Source of the DNA: Deltaproteobacteria bacterium
Lineage (GTDB): Bacteria; Desulfobacterota; DSM-4660; Desulfatiglandales; HGW-15
Direction: 5' to 3'
DNA: 48,946 bases
Assembly: GCA_016931115.1 (NCBI GenBank)
Contig: JAFGFM010000032.1
Coordinates: 1 to 48,946, forward strand
The notes beneath the pieces were generated by a model. It did no database searches. It was not told the origin of the DNA and saw nothing but the letters and a program-made list of their open reading frames with translations. The first letter of the stretch is position 1. Every line of letters starts with the position of its first letter. Shown here piece after piece: positions 7,902 to 15,334 of the stretch. The position numbers and the translations under genes are program-made.

Positions 7902-8198
7902 ATGGTCGAAAAACAACCCTCTGTCTATATTCTGGCAAGCGAAAGAAATGGAACTCTTTATACAGGTGTTACCTCTGATTTGATTAAAAGGGTATGGGAG
8001 CATAAGAACAACGTAGTAGATGGATTTTCTAAAAGATACAATGTACATATGCTGGTATGGTATGAAATGCATTCAACCATGGAAACAGCAATTAACCGAG
8101 AAAAGAGGATAAAATCCTGGAACAGACAATGGAAACTGGATTTGATAGAAAAAATGAATCCGGATTGGAAAGACCTTTATGAGACAATTATCTCGTAG
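7902..8198 (+). CDS. Small GIY-YIG nuclease-domain protein
   Basis: A 98-residue protein that is almost entirely one GIY-YIG nuclease domain: VYILASERNGTLYTGVT holds the two aromatic motifs, followed by a conserved Arg in LIKRVWEHKN and a Glu in METAINREKRIKSW. Such stand-alone UvrC/URI-type domains are common and mostly uncharacterised; DNA nicking is the family activity. AGAGGGG precedes the ATG at 7902. It is inserted between mqnA and mqnC, has no link to menaquinone, and is bracketed by inverted P2 repeats (7802-7833 and 8237-8267), which suggests arrival as a small mobile or repeat-linked unit. Confidence 0.88.
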   Translation: MVEKQPSVYILASERNGTLYTGVTSDLIKRVWEHKNNVVDGFSKRYNVHMLVWYEMHSTMETAINREKRIKSWNRQWKLDLIEKMNPDWKDLYETIIS

Positions 8199-8236
8199 CA
8201 GCTTGAATACAATTGTTATTATTTTTCCAAACAATT

Positions 8237-8267
8237 CGTCATTCCACGGCTTGACCGTGGAATCCAG
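8237..8267 (+). repeat. ATTCCCC-type palindromic repeat, family P2, copy 3
   Basis: Core ATTCCACGG, CTTGA, CCGTGGAAT: both arms carry the same compensating change relative to copies 1 and 4 (C to A matched by G to T), so pairing is kept. It lies between the GIY-YIG stop and mqnC. Confidence 0.8.
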
Positions 8268-8293
8268 TCTTTGTAGTTGTGATATGAGCAATA

Positions 8294-9373
8294 ATGAATA
8301 ACATGAAACACCATAAAGAAGCGTTAAAAGACAAAATAGAATCAGGGGCGCGTATTTCTCCTGAAGAGGCATTAACTCTATTCTCGTTTGACCTTATTGA
8401 ACTGGGCAGGCTTGGCGACTTGAGGCGGAAGATGATCTTTCCCCATGAACAGGCAGGCTTTATTATTGACCGCATAATAAACTACAGCAACATCTGTGAG
8501 GCCGGATGCGCATTCTGCGCCTATCATGCAAAGGCAAACAGGGTGCCTGCCTATGAGCTAAGTAATGAGGAGATTATAGAAAAGGTAAAATTACTTAAGG
8601 CGGCAGGCGGCAGCCAGGTGATGCTCCAGGGGGGGCTGCATCCAACCTACAGGCTTGATAAATATCTGGAGATGGTTCGCCTTGTAAGAGAGACCTTCCC
8701 TGAATGTTTCATTCACGCATTTTCTCCATCAGAGCTTGTACACATCGGAAAAAAAGAGGACATAGACCTTATCTCCCTAATCGGCATCTTAAGAGATGCA
8801 GGGCTTAATTCAGTACCAGGTGCATCTGACATACTTGTTGACAGTGTACGTGAAAGAGTAAGCCCCAAAAAAATCAAAACAAAAGAATGGTGCACAGTTA
8901 TGGATGCCCTGCATCACCATGGCATGATGTCAAGCGCCACAATGACCTATGGCATGGGGGAGACATATGAAGAGCGGATCGAGCATCTTAGGGTAATAAG
9001 GGAGGTGCAGGACAGGACAGCCATTATAAGGGCATTTATCCCCTGGTCTTTTTCTCCTGCGTCAACACAGATGGATGATATCACTCCTGCCACCGGCATT
9101 GAATACCTCAAGATGGTGGCCATAGGGAGGATCTTTCTCGATAATGTGATATACATACAGGCCGGGTGGCTTACAGAAGGCATGAAGCTTGCCCAGATCG
9201 CCCTTGCCGTTGGTGCAAACGACATGGGCGGTGTGCTCATGGAAGAGGTGGTTGTAAAGGCCACAGGCATAGAGACAAGGACAAATATGGATGAGATGAT
9301 TGCCGTGATCAGAAATGCAGGAAAAAAACCTGTGCTGCGGGATTCTGCATACAGGGTAATAAGGGAGTGGTGA
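8294..9373 (+). CDS. mqnC: Cyclic dehypoxanthinyl futalosine synthase (MqnC), radical SAM
   Basis: A 359-residue radical SAM enzyme that cyclises dehypoxanthine futalosine. The iron-sulfur ligands are C68, C72 and C75 in CEAGCAFCAYH. Typical regions include VMLQGGLHP, SPSELVHIG and the C-terminal GANDMGGVLMEE. ATGs at 8294 and 8303 are both possible; neither has a strong Shine-Dalgarno site, perhaps because the GIY-YIG/repeat insertion ends only 26 bases upstream. It would depend on read-through from mqnA or on a new promoter. Confidence 0.92.
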   Translation: MNNMKHHKEALKDKIESGARISPEEALTLFSFDLIELGRLGDLRRKMIFPHEQAGFIIDRIINYSNICEAGCAFCAYHAKANRVPAYELSNEEIIEKVKLLKAAGGSQVMLQGGLHPTYRLDKYLEMVRLVRETFPECFIHAFSPSELVHIGKKEDIDLISLIGILRDAGLNSVPGASDILVDSVRERVSPKKIKTKEWCTVMDALHHHGMMSSATMTYGMGETYEERIEHLRVIREVQDRTAIIRAFIPWSFSPASTQMDDITPATGIEYLKMVAIGRIFLDNVIYIQAGWLTEGMKLAQIALAVGANDMGGVLMEEVVVKATGIETRTNMDEMIAVIRNAGKKPVLRDSAYRVIREW

Positions 9374-9405
9374 GAAGAAGGGTTTGAGGGTTCGAAGAGA
9401 AACTT

Positions 9406-9436
9406 AGAAGTCAGAAGACAGGAGTCAGAAGACAGA
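9406..9436. repeat. Short direct repeat between mqnC and mqnD
   Basis: The unit GTCAGAAGACA occurs at 9410-9420 and 9424-9434, within a purine-rich spacer. No gene is present; it is another sign of repeat activity within the mqn operon. Confidence 0.6.
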
Positions 9437-9454
9437 GATCAGTGAAAGATGTAA

Positions 9455-10267
9455 ATGTCAAAAAACAATAAAAATATTGATATCGCCTTTTCATCGTGCC
9501 CGAATGATACATTTGTCTTTCATGCCATGCTGAATGGTCTTGTTGACACGCAGGGGCTCTCTTTCAATGCACATATAGATGATGTGGAAAGCCTTAACAT
9601 GAAGGCAAAAAATAGTATATATCAGGTTACAAAGCTTTCATTTGCAGCATGGCTTAAACTTAAGGATAAATATGACCTGCTAGATTCAGGTGCAGCCCTG
9701 GGTTTCGGATGCGGCCCCCTTCTTGTGGCCCGTTCAGAAAATATCTCTATAGATAATGCCCTTATTGCTGTCCCTGGTATTGATACTACAGCCAACATGC
9801 TTTTCAGACTCAGATACCCTCATGCAAAAAACATAACAATCACCAGGTTTGATGAAATCCTTCCAGGCATCAGGGAAAGAAAATTTGATGCAGGTGTGAT
9901 CATCCATGAGGGAAGGTTTGTGTTCAAGGATTACAGCTGTGTGCAGATAATTGATCTTGGGGAATGGTGGGAACATGAGACATCATTACCTATACCCCTT
10001 GGCTGTATCGCCATCAGGAGGGATGCTGAAACAATAGCTCATAAAGATGCAATAGAATCTATAATAAGGGATTCTATAAAGTATGCCTTTGAAAACCCTT
10101 TTGCATCAAGGGAATATGTAAAATCCCTTGCGCAGGAGATGGATGATCAAGTAATTGATCAGCACATAAGGTTTTACGTGAATGAGTTTACCCTCTCCCT
10201 GGGTGAAAAGGGGAGAGAGGCAATAAAGAAACTGGAGAAGATGAGCGGATGCATGAAAACCCTTTAA
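9455..10267 (+). CDS. mqnD: 1,4-dihydroxy-6-naphthoate synthase (MqnD)
   Basis: A 270-residue enzyme of the periplasmic-binding fold that splits cyclic dehypoxanthine futalosine to 1,4-dihydroxy-6-naphthoate. Visible family segments: SSCPNDTFVFHAM near residue 13, VTKLSFAAW, GFGCGPLLV, and VIIHEGRF with a conserved His151, which matches the proposed catalytic histidine of the family. The start at ATG 9455 is the only reasonable one, though its ribosome-binding site is weak. It overlaps mqnB by 19 bases. Confidence 0.92.
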   Translation: MSKNNKNIDIAFSSCPNDTFVFHAMLNGLVDTQGLSFNAHIDDVESLNMKAKNSIYQVTKLSFAAWLKLKDKYDLLDSGAALGFGCGPLLVARSENISIDNALIAVPGIDTTANMLFRLRYPHAKNITITRFDEILPGIRERKFDAGVIIHEGRFVFKDYSCVQIIDLGEWWEHETSLPIPLGCIAIRRDAETIAHKDAIESIIRDSIKYAFENPFASREYVKSLAQEMDDQVIDQHIRFYVNEFTLSLGEKGREAIKKLEKMSGCMKTL

Positions 10268-10887
10268 TATGTCTGGTTGCAGCTACACTTATGGAGGCAG
10301 AACCCTTTATTAGAATCCTTGATATGAAGGAGATCGAAAACAGGCCATTCTTTATTTTTAAGGGAAAAGAGATCATGCTCGGGGTATCAGGCATTGGTAA
10401 GGCAAGTGCGGCCATGTGCACAGCATACTGCTGCATTAAACACCAGCCAAAGATTATCATTAACGCTGGCGCAGCCGGTGCGGTTGATGAAACCCGTGAG
10501 GTTGGAGCTATATTCCAGATTAGAAAGACAATAGAGCCTGACAGGCCACATCTGAGGTCAAACACCCCGTGGGTGCAAACACCTGATACCATTGAAGGGT
10601 TTGAATGCGCTACCCTTGCCACACAGGATAAACCCATTCATGATGTTGATGCATTTAAAGAGCTATCCGCTATTGCAGATTTAGTGGATATGGAGGGTGC
10701 CGCAGTATTGCAGGCTGCAAAAAGATTCACTAAAAAGTGCCACCTTTTTAAATTTGTAAGTGATACCCCCCTTCATGCTGGGCAGGGGCTGATTATAGAA
10801 AACATCAAAAAGCACATCACCCCTTTCTGTGAATATGTGTCAGGCAATGTTATACAGGGTTTGAAAAACAATAGAGATACCCTTTAA
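10249..10887 (+). CDS. mqnB: Futalosine hydrolase (MqnB), nucleoside-phosphorylase family
   Basis: A 212-residue member of the PNP/UDP-phosphorylase fold. GVSGIGKASA, NAGAAGAVDE, VDMEGAAVLQAA and FVSDTP are the purine- and ribose-site motifs. In this pathway the enzyme removes hypoxanthine from futalosine. Its position as the last gene of the operon, overlapping mqnD, fixes the role better than sequence alone, since MTA/SAH nucleosidases share the fold. No aminofutalosine deaminase gene is seen in the window, so it may be encoded elsewhere, or this enzyme may act on aminofutalosine directly. Confidence 0.85.
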   Translation: MHENPLICLVAATLMEAEPFIRILDMKEIENRPFFIFKGKEIMLGVSGIGKASAAMCTAYCCIKHQPKIIINAGAAGAVDETREVGAIFQIRKTIEPDRPHLRSNTPWVQTPDTIEGFECATLATQDKPIHDVDAFKELSAIADLVDMEGAAVLQAAKRFTKKCHLFKFVSDTPLHAGQGLIIENIKKHITPFCEYVSGNVIQGLKNNRDTL

Positions 10888-10966
10888 AGCTGCACAGATA
10901 AAAACAATTTATATTATCCTGATATTTCAAGTAGTTAATTTAGTAATAAGGTGAGGATCTACCTCT

Positions 10967-11007
10967 ACGAAATATTTCGTTGACAACTACGAAACAGTTC
11001 GTATATT
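10967..11007 (+). promoter_or_regulatory. Promoter overlapped by two palindromic operators (BlaI type)
   Basis: TTGACA (10980-10985), 16 bases, TATATT (11002-11007). One palindrome, ACGAAATATTTCGT (10967-10980), abuts the -35 box; a second, TACGAAACAGTTCGTA (10988-11003), fills the spacer. Both are built on TACGAA half-sites. BlaI/MecI repressors bind paired palindromes of this layout, usually with a TACA-type half-site, over their own promoters. A BlaI-family gene lies two places downstream, so it is the likely ligand. Confidence 0.75.
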
Positions 11008-11074
11008 ATTTCCATAAACAAAATGGTTAGTTTTGAAGATTATTATTAAACCTTATAGATAAGGAGAAGATAAA

Positions 11075-11491
11075 ATGAAAAAGATCATTAAATATGCTGT
11101 TTTGTTTTTTATAACCCTTGTATTTGCTGCATGCGCAACAACTAATTTTAAGGTGGCAGACAAATACAACCTTGATAATGAGCTGAAAGAGGCGACAGAG
11201 GTTAACAGCTTCAGGATAGACAGCTGGGAATCAATAGATTTACAGTCCCTGATACTGAAGGCAGATTTTAATAACTACTATCTGGTTATCCTGAACCGAC
11301 CGGCCATAGCCCTCCCATCCAGCGAAAGCATTGGTTATACAGTATCCATTGACAGGGTAAAGAAGGGTTTTGACAGTATTGTAGTTGCAGACTCCAGTGG
11401 CACTGAGTCCTATATTATCCATAAGATATATAAACTCGACAGCAGGAAGCAGGCGACTGAAATAAAAAACAGACTTAAAAAGAACATGTAA
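11075..11491 (+). CDS. Lipoprotein with DUF6491-like domain
   Basis: A 138-residue lipoprotein: hydrophobic signal and lipobox AACA with Cys at about residue 21. The mature part (FRIDSWESIDLQSLIL, then YYLVILNRP, then GFDSIVVAD) resembles the DUF6491 family, recognised from memory. AAGGAGA precedes the ATG. It is the first gene after the BlaI-type promoter/operator and is followed by a BlaI-family repressor and an M56 protease. The extracytoplasmic end of that protease shows the same pattern (IHRIDNIDVLDQYTIL, MYLTRLSDPC, SKFDHIQAI), so this lipoprotein may be its ligand partner or its regulated target. Function unknown. Confidence 0.8.
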   Translation: MKKIIKYAVLFFITLVFAACATTNFKVADKYNLDNELKEATEVNSFRIDSWESIDLQSLILKADFNNYYLVILNRPAIALPSSESIGYTVSIDRVKKGFDSIVVADSSGTESYIIHKIYKLDSRKQATEIKNRLKKNM

Positions 11492-11508
11492 AGCCAAATT
11501 GTATAAAA

Positions 11509-11533
11509 TGTGCCGGTATACTTAACCGGCACA
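11509..11533 (+). other. Intercistronic hairpin
   Basis: TGTGCCGGT pairs perfectly with ACCGGCACA around a 7-base loop, between the lipoprotein and the BlaI-like gene. No U-run follows, so it is more likely a message-stability or partial attenuation element than a full terminator. It would allow more lipoprotein than repressor to be made. Confidence 0.5.
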
Positions 11534-11558
11534 ATAATAAAGTAATCAGAGGGTAAAT

Positions 11559-11972
11559 ATGAATACAGAAGAGGCACCCATACCAACTGAAATGGAGCTG
11601 GAGATACTGAATGTATTATGGCATGAAGGACCATGCACTGTACGAGAGGTGCAGGCTATACTCAATAAGACAAAAAACACAGGCTATACAACCGTGCTCA
11701 AGATGCTTCAGATCATGACACAGAAAAGGCTCGTAACACGTGATGAATCAAACCATGCGCATGTTTATGTGGCAGGCTGTTCAAAACAGAACACACAAAA
11801 AAGGCTGGTAGATAATCTACTTGTAAAGGCATTTGGAGGTTCACCAGTACAGCTTGCAAGCACACTCTTTTGCTCAGAAAAACTGACAAAGACAGAGTTT
11901 GAAATCTTAAGAAACGAAATTCTCACGCTTCAAAAAGAGGAGAATGAAAATGTGGATAGCAAGGCTTACTGA
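11559..11972 (+). CDS. BlaI/MecI-family transcriptional repressor
   Basis: A 137-residue winged-helix repressor. PTEMELEILNVLWHEGP, TVREVQAILN and GYTTVLKMLQIM form the N-terminal DNA-binding domain in the usual order; the C-terminal half is the dimerisation and cleavage region. AGAGGG precedes the ATG. BlaI proteins repress their own operon and are inactivated when the partner M56 membrane protease senses a signal. Here that partner is the next gene, overlapping by 23 bases. No beta-lactamase or PBP gene is nearby, so the regulated function is not obviously antibiotic resistance. Confidence 0.92.
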   Translation: MNTEEAPIPTEMELEILNVLWHEGPCTVREVQAILNKTKNTGYTTVLKMLQIMTQKRLVTRDESNHAHVYVAGCSKQNTQKRLVDNLLVKAFGGSPVQLASTLFCSEKLTKTEFEILRNEILTLQKEENENVDSKAY

Positions 11973-13854
11973 ACAGGTTATTGAATACCTGCTTATATCA
12001 TCAGCCCTGCTTTTTTTGCTGGGCATAATGAGCCTTTTTGCGGTTCAATTATTCAGAATAAAGGGCAAAACGAAAATATGGATATATGCCCTTATATTTA
12101 TACTGCCCGTTGTCTACCCTTTCCGCTCCATTTTACCTGAATCAGTCAAAATTACTGTCCCTCTGCAATCGGAATATCTGAAGCCATTAAAAGGTGTTTC
12201 TCTATTAACCCCTGTTTCAACAGAAACATCTCTCTCTCATGTTGTCCCTGTGGTTACAGATAAGATTGCTGGCAGCAAAATTAATGATACTGAGATAAAG
12301 AAATCTCCCGGTGAGTTTAGAGAACATGCCATTGATACTGCATCCATGTTATTTGCTAACTGGAAACTGGTTGCAGCAATGCTTTGGATGATGGTCTTTT
12401 CCATCTTTCTTATCCGTCTGATTGCAGCCACGCATACCATAAAAAGGCTTCTCAGGATTTCAACCCCTGTAACAGACCAGAGGGTCATTGAACTGCTTCG
12501 TCAGTGTGCCTCGGATACCGGTCTCACATATGTGCCTTCGCTTTATGAAGTTCAGGGTCTTTCCACTCCCATGTCAATGGGTTTTATAAGGCCTGTAATA
12601 GTGCTCCCTGGCCACCTCCTCGCAGGGGAATCCATAGAGCATTTGAGGTTCACACTGCTTCATGAACTGAAGCATATAGATCAGCGCCATAACCTGTGGC
12701 TTTTAATAGAATCAATAATTGGTGCAATATATTTTTTTCACCCGGTTATACACTGGGCCAAAAGAAATATACATGAAGAGATGGAGCATATCTGCGATGG
12801 GCATGTTATAAAGGTTACCCAAAAAAGTATCACATATGCTGATTTTTTACTTAATGAGATCTGGCAGAATAGCCCTGGCAGACACCCCGCTTTCTCCCTG
12901 CCCTTTATATCATCTGCCTCAAAAACAGCAGATCGTATCCGTTTAATACTTGAAAACAGGGTTGCCTCTGCCTCTATGCCTGCCCGCGAGGTAATTGTGG
13001 TGGCATCGGTTTTTATACTCTTTTCATCCTTTATCTTTTTTACAGGCGCCGCCAGGGTGCAGGGGCCGGAAAAGGTGACACCCCCCATATCATCATTTGA
13101 TATAGTTGAAAGGGTAGCTGAACCTCTTCTGCCCTTGGGTATTGAGAATATAAATGGCTCTTCAATAACTACCCCCTTACCCTTTTCTGAAGATAACAAG
13201 GCAATGGAGAGAGATGAGACTGCTACCAGTCTGATCAATTCTGAAACACCAGTCAAAAAGGAATATGTTGCAGAAAACCCCGGGACAGCCACTAATAAAC
13301 AGATGAACTTAACCGCTGATAATACAAGGCTGGAAAAGGCCATTCAACCCGCGGGCCTTCATGCTGAAGAGCCTGATAATATATTGGATGACAAAAGTGA
13401 TATCAGTATGAACCTCTCCCAGGTAGATAATAATCAGTTAACAGAGACCCTTAAAGAAACATTAGAAATCCCGGTGGAGACCTCTGCTCAAAAATACCTT
13501 GGTGCCCCGGTCAAGGAGCTGACGATCCATCGTATAGATAATATAGATGTGCTTGATCAGTATACCATCCTTTTTATCATGCGCGGGGGAGATATGTATC
13601 TGACCAGGCTTTCAGACCCATGCCTGGAGCTTTTATATGCAAACGACTTTAACCTGCCCTCAACTACCGGGAGAATCAGCAAATTTGACCACATTCAGGC
13701 AATATCAAATAACCAGATTATGGGTACAACAGGCATGCTCGGGGAATTTTATCCATACAGATATGAGGGGACTAAAGGGGAGGCGATTAAAATTCTTAAA
13801 AAATCTCTTTTAAAGGATCTTGTAGCAGAAAGGGCTTTTAAAGAATTCCAATAA
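11950..13854 (+). CDS. BlaR1/MecR1-type M56 membrane metallopeptidase with DUF6491-like sensor
   Basis: About 634 residues. The ATG at 11950 is spaced correctly from GAGGAG (11937-11942); one at 11944 is too close. Counting from 11944, hydrophobic segments lie near 14-36, 45-60, 140-160 and 350-368. The zinc protease domain carries HELKH (240-244) with the third ligand region NIHEEMEHICDGH (275-287). In BlaR1 the periplasmic end is a penicillin-binding domain; here it is replaced by a Thr/Glu-rich linker (about 375-515) and a terminal domain (525-605) with the same pattern as the operon's lipoprotein. It would relay an envelope signal to the BlaI-like repressor. Confidence 0.85.
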   Translation: MWIARLTEQVIEYLLISSALLFLLGIMSLFAVQLFRIKGKTKIWIYALIFILPVVYPFRSILPESVKITVPLQSEYLKPLKGVSLLTPVSTETSLSHVVPVVTDKIAGSKINDTEIKKSPGEFREHAIDTASMLFANWKLVAAMLWMMVFSIFLIRLIAATHTIKRLLRISTPVTDQRVIELLRQCASDTGLTYVPSLYEVQGLSTPMSMGFIRPVIVLPGHLLAGESIEHLRFTLLHELKHIDQRHNLWLLIESIIGAIYFFHPVIHWAKRNIHEEMEHICDGHVIKVTQKSITYADFLLNEIWQNSPGRHPAFSLPFISSASKTADRIRLILENRVASASMPAREVIVVASVFILFSSFIFFTGAARVQGPEKVTPPISSFDIVERVAEPLLPLGIENINGSSITTPLPFSEDNKAMERDETATSLINSETPVKKEYVAENPGTATNKQMNLTADNTRLEKAIQPAGLHAEEPDNILDDKSDISMNLSQVDNNQLTETLKETLEIPVETSAQKYLGAPVKELTIHRIDNIDVLDQYTILFIMRGGDMYLTRLSDPCLELLYANDFNLPSTTGRISKFDHIQAISNNQIMGTTGMLGEFYPYRYEGTKGEAIKILKKSLLKDLVAERAFKEFQ

Positions 13855-13856
13855 GA

Positions 13857-13955
13857 TTTTTCAATTACATATATTCATTTCCATATGAAAATGAGCTTGA
13901 GCTGCAGGAAAATGTTATTGATGGTTTTATATATAATTACAGGAAGGCATTATAG
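13857..13955 (+). other. Short coding-like fragment after the M56 gene
   Basis: A frame without a start codon reads FFNYIYSFPYENELELQ and on to a stop at 13955. It has coding-like composition but is too short to assign, and could be a gene relic. The rest of 13956-14129 shows nothing recognisable. Confidence 0.2.
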
Positions 13956-14129
13956 AAGGGTACTAACCCGGTATAATATTCAGACATCTGGCTGATCATA
14001 GCAGTAAGAAACCTTACGACTTTTTTTGCCTAATTTACTGTAGGTAAAATATTGGGGCTTTAAGAAAAGGCGTAGATGTGATAATATCCTGTTTTTCAAA
14101 TAGCCCAATCAACACATAGGTAACTAAAT

Positions 14130-14384
14130 ATGCCTTTGAATTTAATACAAAAAGAGCTGAGACAAATAGCAAATCCTGTACCCCGATTTACCGGTGGTTG
14201 ACAGAGAAGACCTTATACAAAAGGCAATTGGCTGGATGCTTAGAGAGATCGGTAAAAAAGATATCAAAGAAAAAAAATAGTTCTTGATAAACATTACAGG
14301 AATATGCCAAGAACTATGTTGCGTTATGCAATAGAAAGGTTTCCCGAAAGGAAGAGGCAAAGTTATTTGAAAGGCCTTGTTTAA
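14130..14384 (+). pseudogene. Remnant of an AlkD-like DNA alkylation repair gene
   Basis: Three pieces of one gene are visible. MPLNLIQKELRQIANPV (14130-14180) is a typical N-terminus of AlkD-like DNA glycosylases. DREDLIQKAIGWMLREIG (14200-14253) and, after a frame change in the A-run near 14271-14278, LDKHYRNMPRTMLRYAIE with RFPERKRQSYLKGLV and a stop at 14384 are the family's C-terminus. Well over one hundred central residues, including the DNA-binding HEAT-like core, are missing. The gene is therefore inactive through a large deletion plus a frameshift. The intact family removes alkylated bases such as N3- and N7-methylpurines. Confidence 0.85.
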
Positions 14385-14410
14385 CTAAACATATTAGAAG
14401 GAGAAAACTT

Positions 14411-14806
14411 ATGAAAACCAAAGCATTTTTGATGATGTTTTTTTTACTGGCCCTGTCTGCTGTGGCGTTCGCCCAGGATACTACAGGGATAAGCGTTGAA
14501 GATATCCAGATCGCTACATCTATAGAAAACAGGGAGCCTGCAGGGGCTGATGTCAGTTTTTCAGCCGATGTGGAAAAACTCTACTGCTTCACAAAAATAA
14601 AGAGTGAACAGGAAGAGGAGACGATTTATCATGTATGGCTTTACAATGACCGTGTAATGGCAAAGATAGAGCTTTCAGTAAAGGGAAAAAGCTGGCGGAC
14701 ATGGTCAGCAAAAAATATACTGCCTGCACATACAGGTAAATGGCGTGTGGATATAGAGTCCCCTGAAGGGACACTTATTACAAGCAAGGAATTTGAGATA
14801 AAGTAA
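14411..14806 (+). CDS. Exported DUF2914 protein
   Basis: A 131-residue protein with a signal peptide (MKTKAFLMMFFLLALSAVAF, cleaved after FAQ or nearby) and a C-terminal DUF2914-like domain: HVWLYNDRVMAKIEL, SWRTWSAKNI, GKWRVDIESPEG. The domain is of unknown function and is usually periplasmic or membrane-linked. AGAAGGAGA precedes the ATG. It stands alone, followed by a strong hairpin at 14818-14852. Confidence 0.85.
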   Translation: MKTKAFLMMFFLLALSAVAFAQDTTGISVEDIQIATSIENREPAGADVSFSADVEKLYCFTKIKSEQEEETIYHVWLYNDRVMAKIELSVKGKSWRTWSAKNILPAHTGKWRVDIESPEGTLITSKEFEIK

Positions 14807-14817
14807 GTTGTGTCTAA

Positions 14818-14852
14818 TGTCCATCCAGAAGGAAATACTTTCTGGATGGACA
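14818..14852 (+). terminator. Strong hairpin after the DUF2914 gene
   Basis: TGTCCATCCAGAA pairs perfectly over 13 bases with TTCTGGATGGACA around a 9-base loop, beginning 11 bases after the stop codon. Only TTT follows, so intrinsic termination is probable but not textbook. Confidence 0.6.
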
Positions 14853-14920
14853 TTTGGGGCACGGAAAATTCCAAAATACCATTCACCACGGCGGCCGTGG
14901 TGAAAATTTTTTGCCCCAAA
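14853..14920. repeat. Nested inverted repeat
   Basis: Outer arms TTTGGGGCA (14853-14861) and TGCCCCAAA (14912-14920) enclose a perfect inner hairpin with 11-base arms TTCACCACGGC and GCCGTGGTGAA around a single G (14882-14904). Directly adjoining the previous hairpin, it could be a miniature palindromic element or part of a bidirectional terminator. Confidence 0.6.
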
Positions 14921-15334
14921 CAGCCAGTTGTTACTCTTAAAATCCCCATAGAGTTTACCCGTTCAGGATGATCTTTCTATTCACTTGTTTTTATACCTGT
15001 TTTTTTGCTATAATTTTGTACAAATAAACATCCGTTTGAACCAAATAACATTATTTTAAAGAGATAGTTATTAATGAAATACAATTGGTACAAAGTAATC
15101 ATAAATTTATTGAGGGGGAAAAATATCTTATTAAAGGTATCACCTTCCCAAGGCATACAAAGCCAATGCCGTTGTACCAGAGACTCCTTCCCAAAATAGA
15201 ATTACACTAAACTACAATCCTGACAACATCTTCAGCCTGTTCAGTATTGTTAAGGTCTAGGATAAAAGGTCAGAAAAATATTGATAATGTTTATACCATT
15301 AGTTATGCTTCTTGCCATAATGGAGATATTACTT
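14921..15334. other. Intergenic stretch with an orphan reading frame
   Basis: Besides the promoter candidate it contains an open frame at 15049-15210 with no start codon (NEIQLVQSNHKFIEGEKYLI and on to PLYQRLLPKIELH). The composition looks coding, but I recognise no family; it may be a relic of a lost gene. Nothing else is seen. Confidence 0.3.
14985..15014 (+). promoter_or_regulatory. Candidate extended -10 promoter
   Basis: TTGTTT (14985-14990), 18 bases, then TATAAT (15009-15014) preceded by TGC, an extended -10 motif. The nearest genes downstream are the relic frame at 15049 and the antitoxin-like gene at 15335. Confidence 0.35.

Noticed and set aside
10249-10887. MTA/SAH nucleosidase in place of futalosine hydrolase
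   Set aside because: The fold is shared, but the overlap with mqnD and the rest of the pathway make MqnB the better call; substrate range stays open.
11509-11533. Rho-independent terminator between the lipoprotein and the BlaI-like gene
   Set aside because: The stem is good but no U-run follows, and the BlaI-like gene has no separate promoter that I can see; I list it as a hairpin only.
13857-13955. A small gene after the M56 protease
   Set aside because: It has no start codon or ribosome-binding site and no recognisable family.
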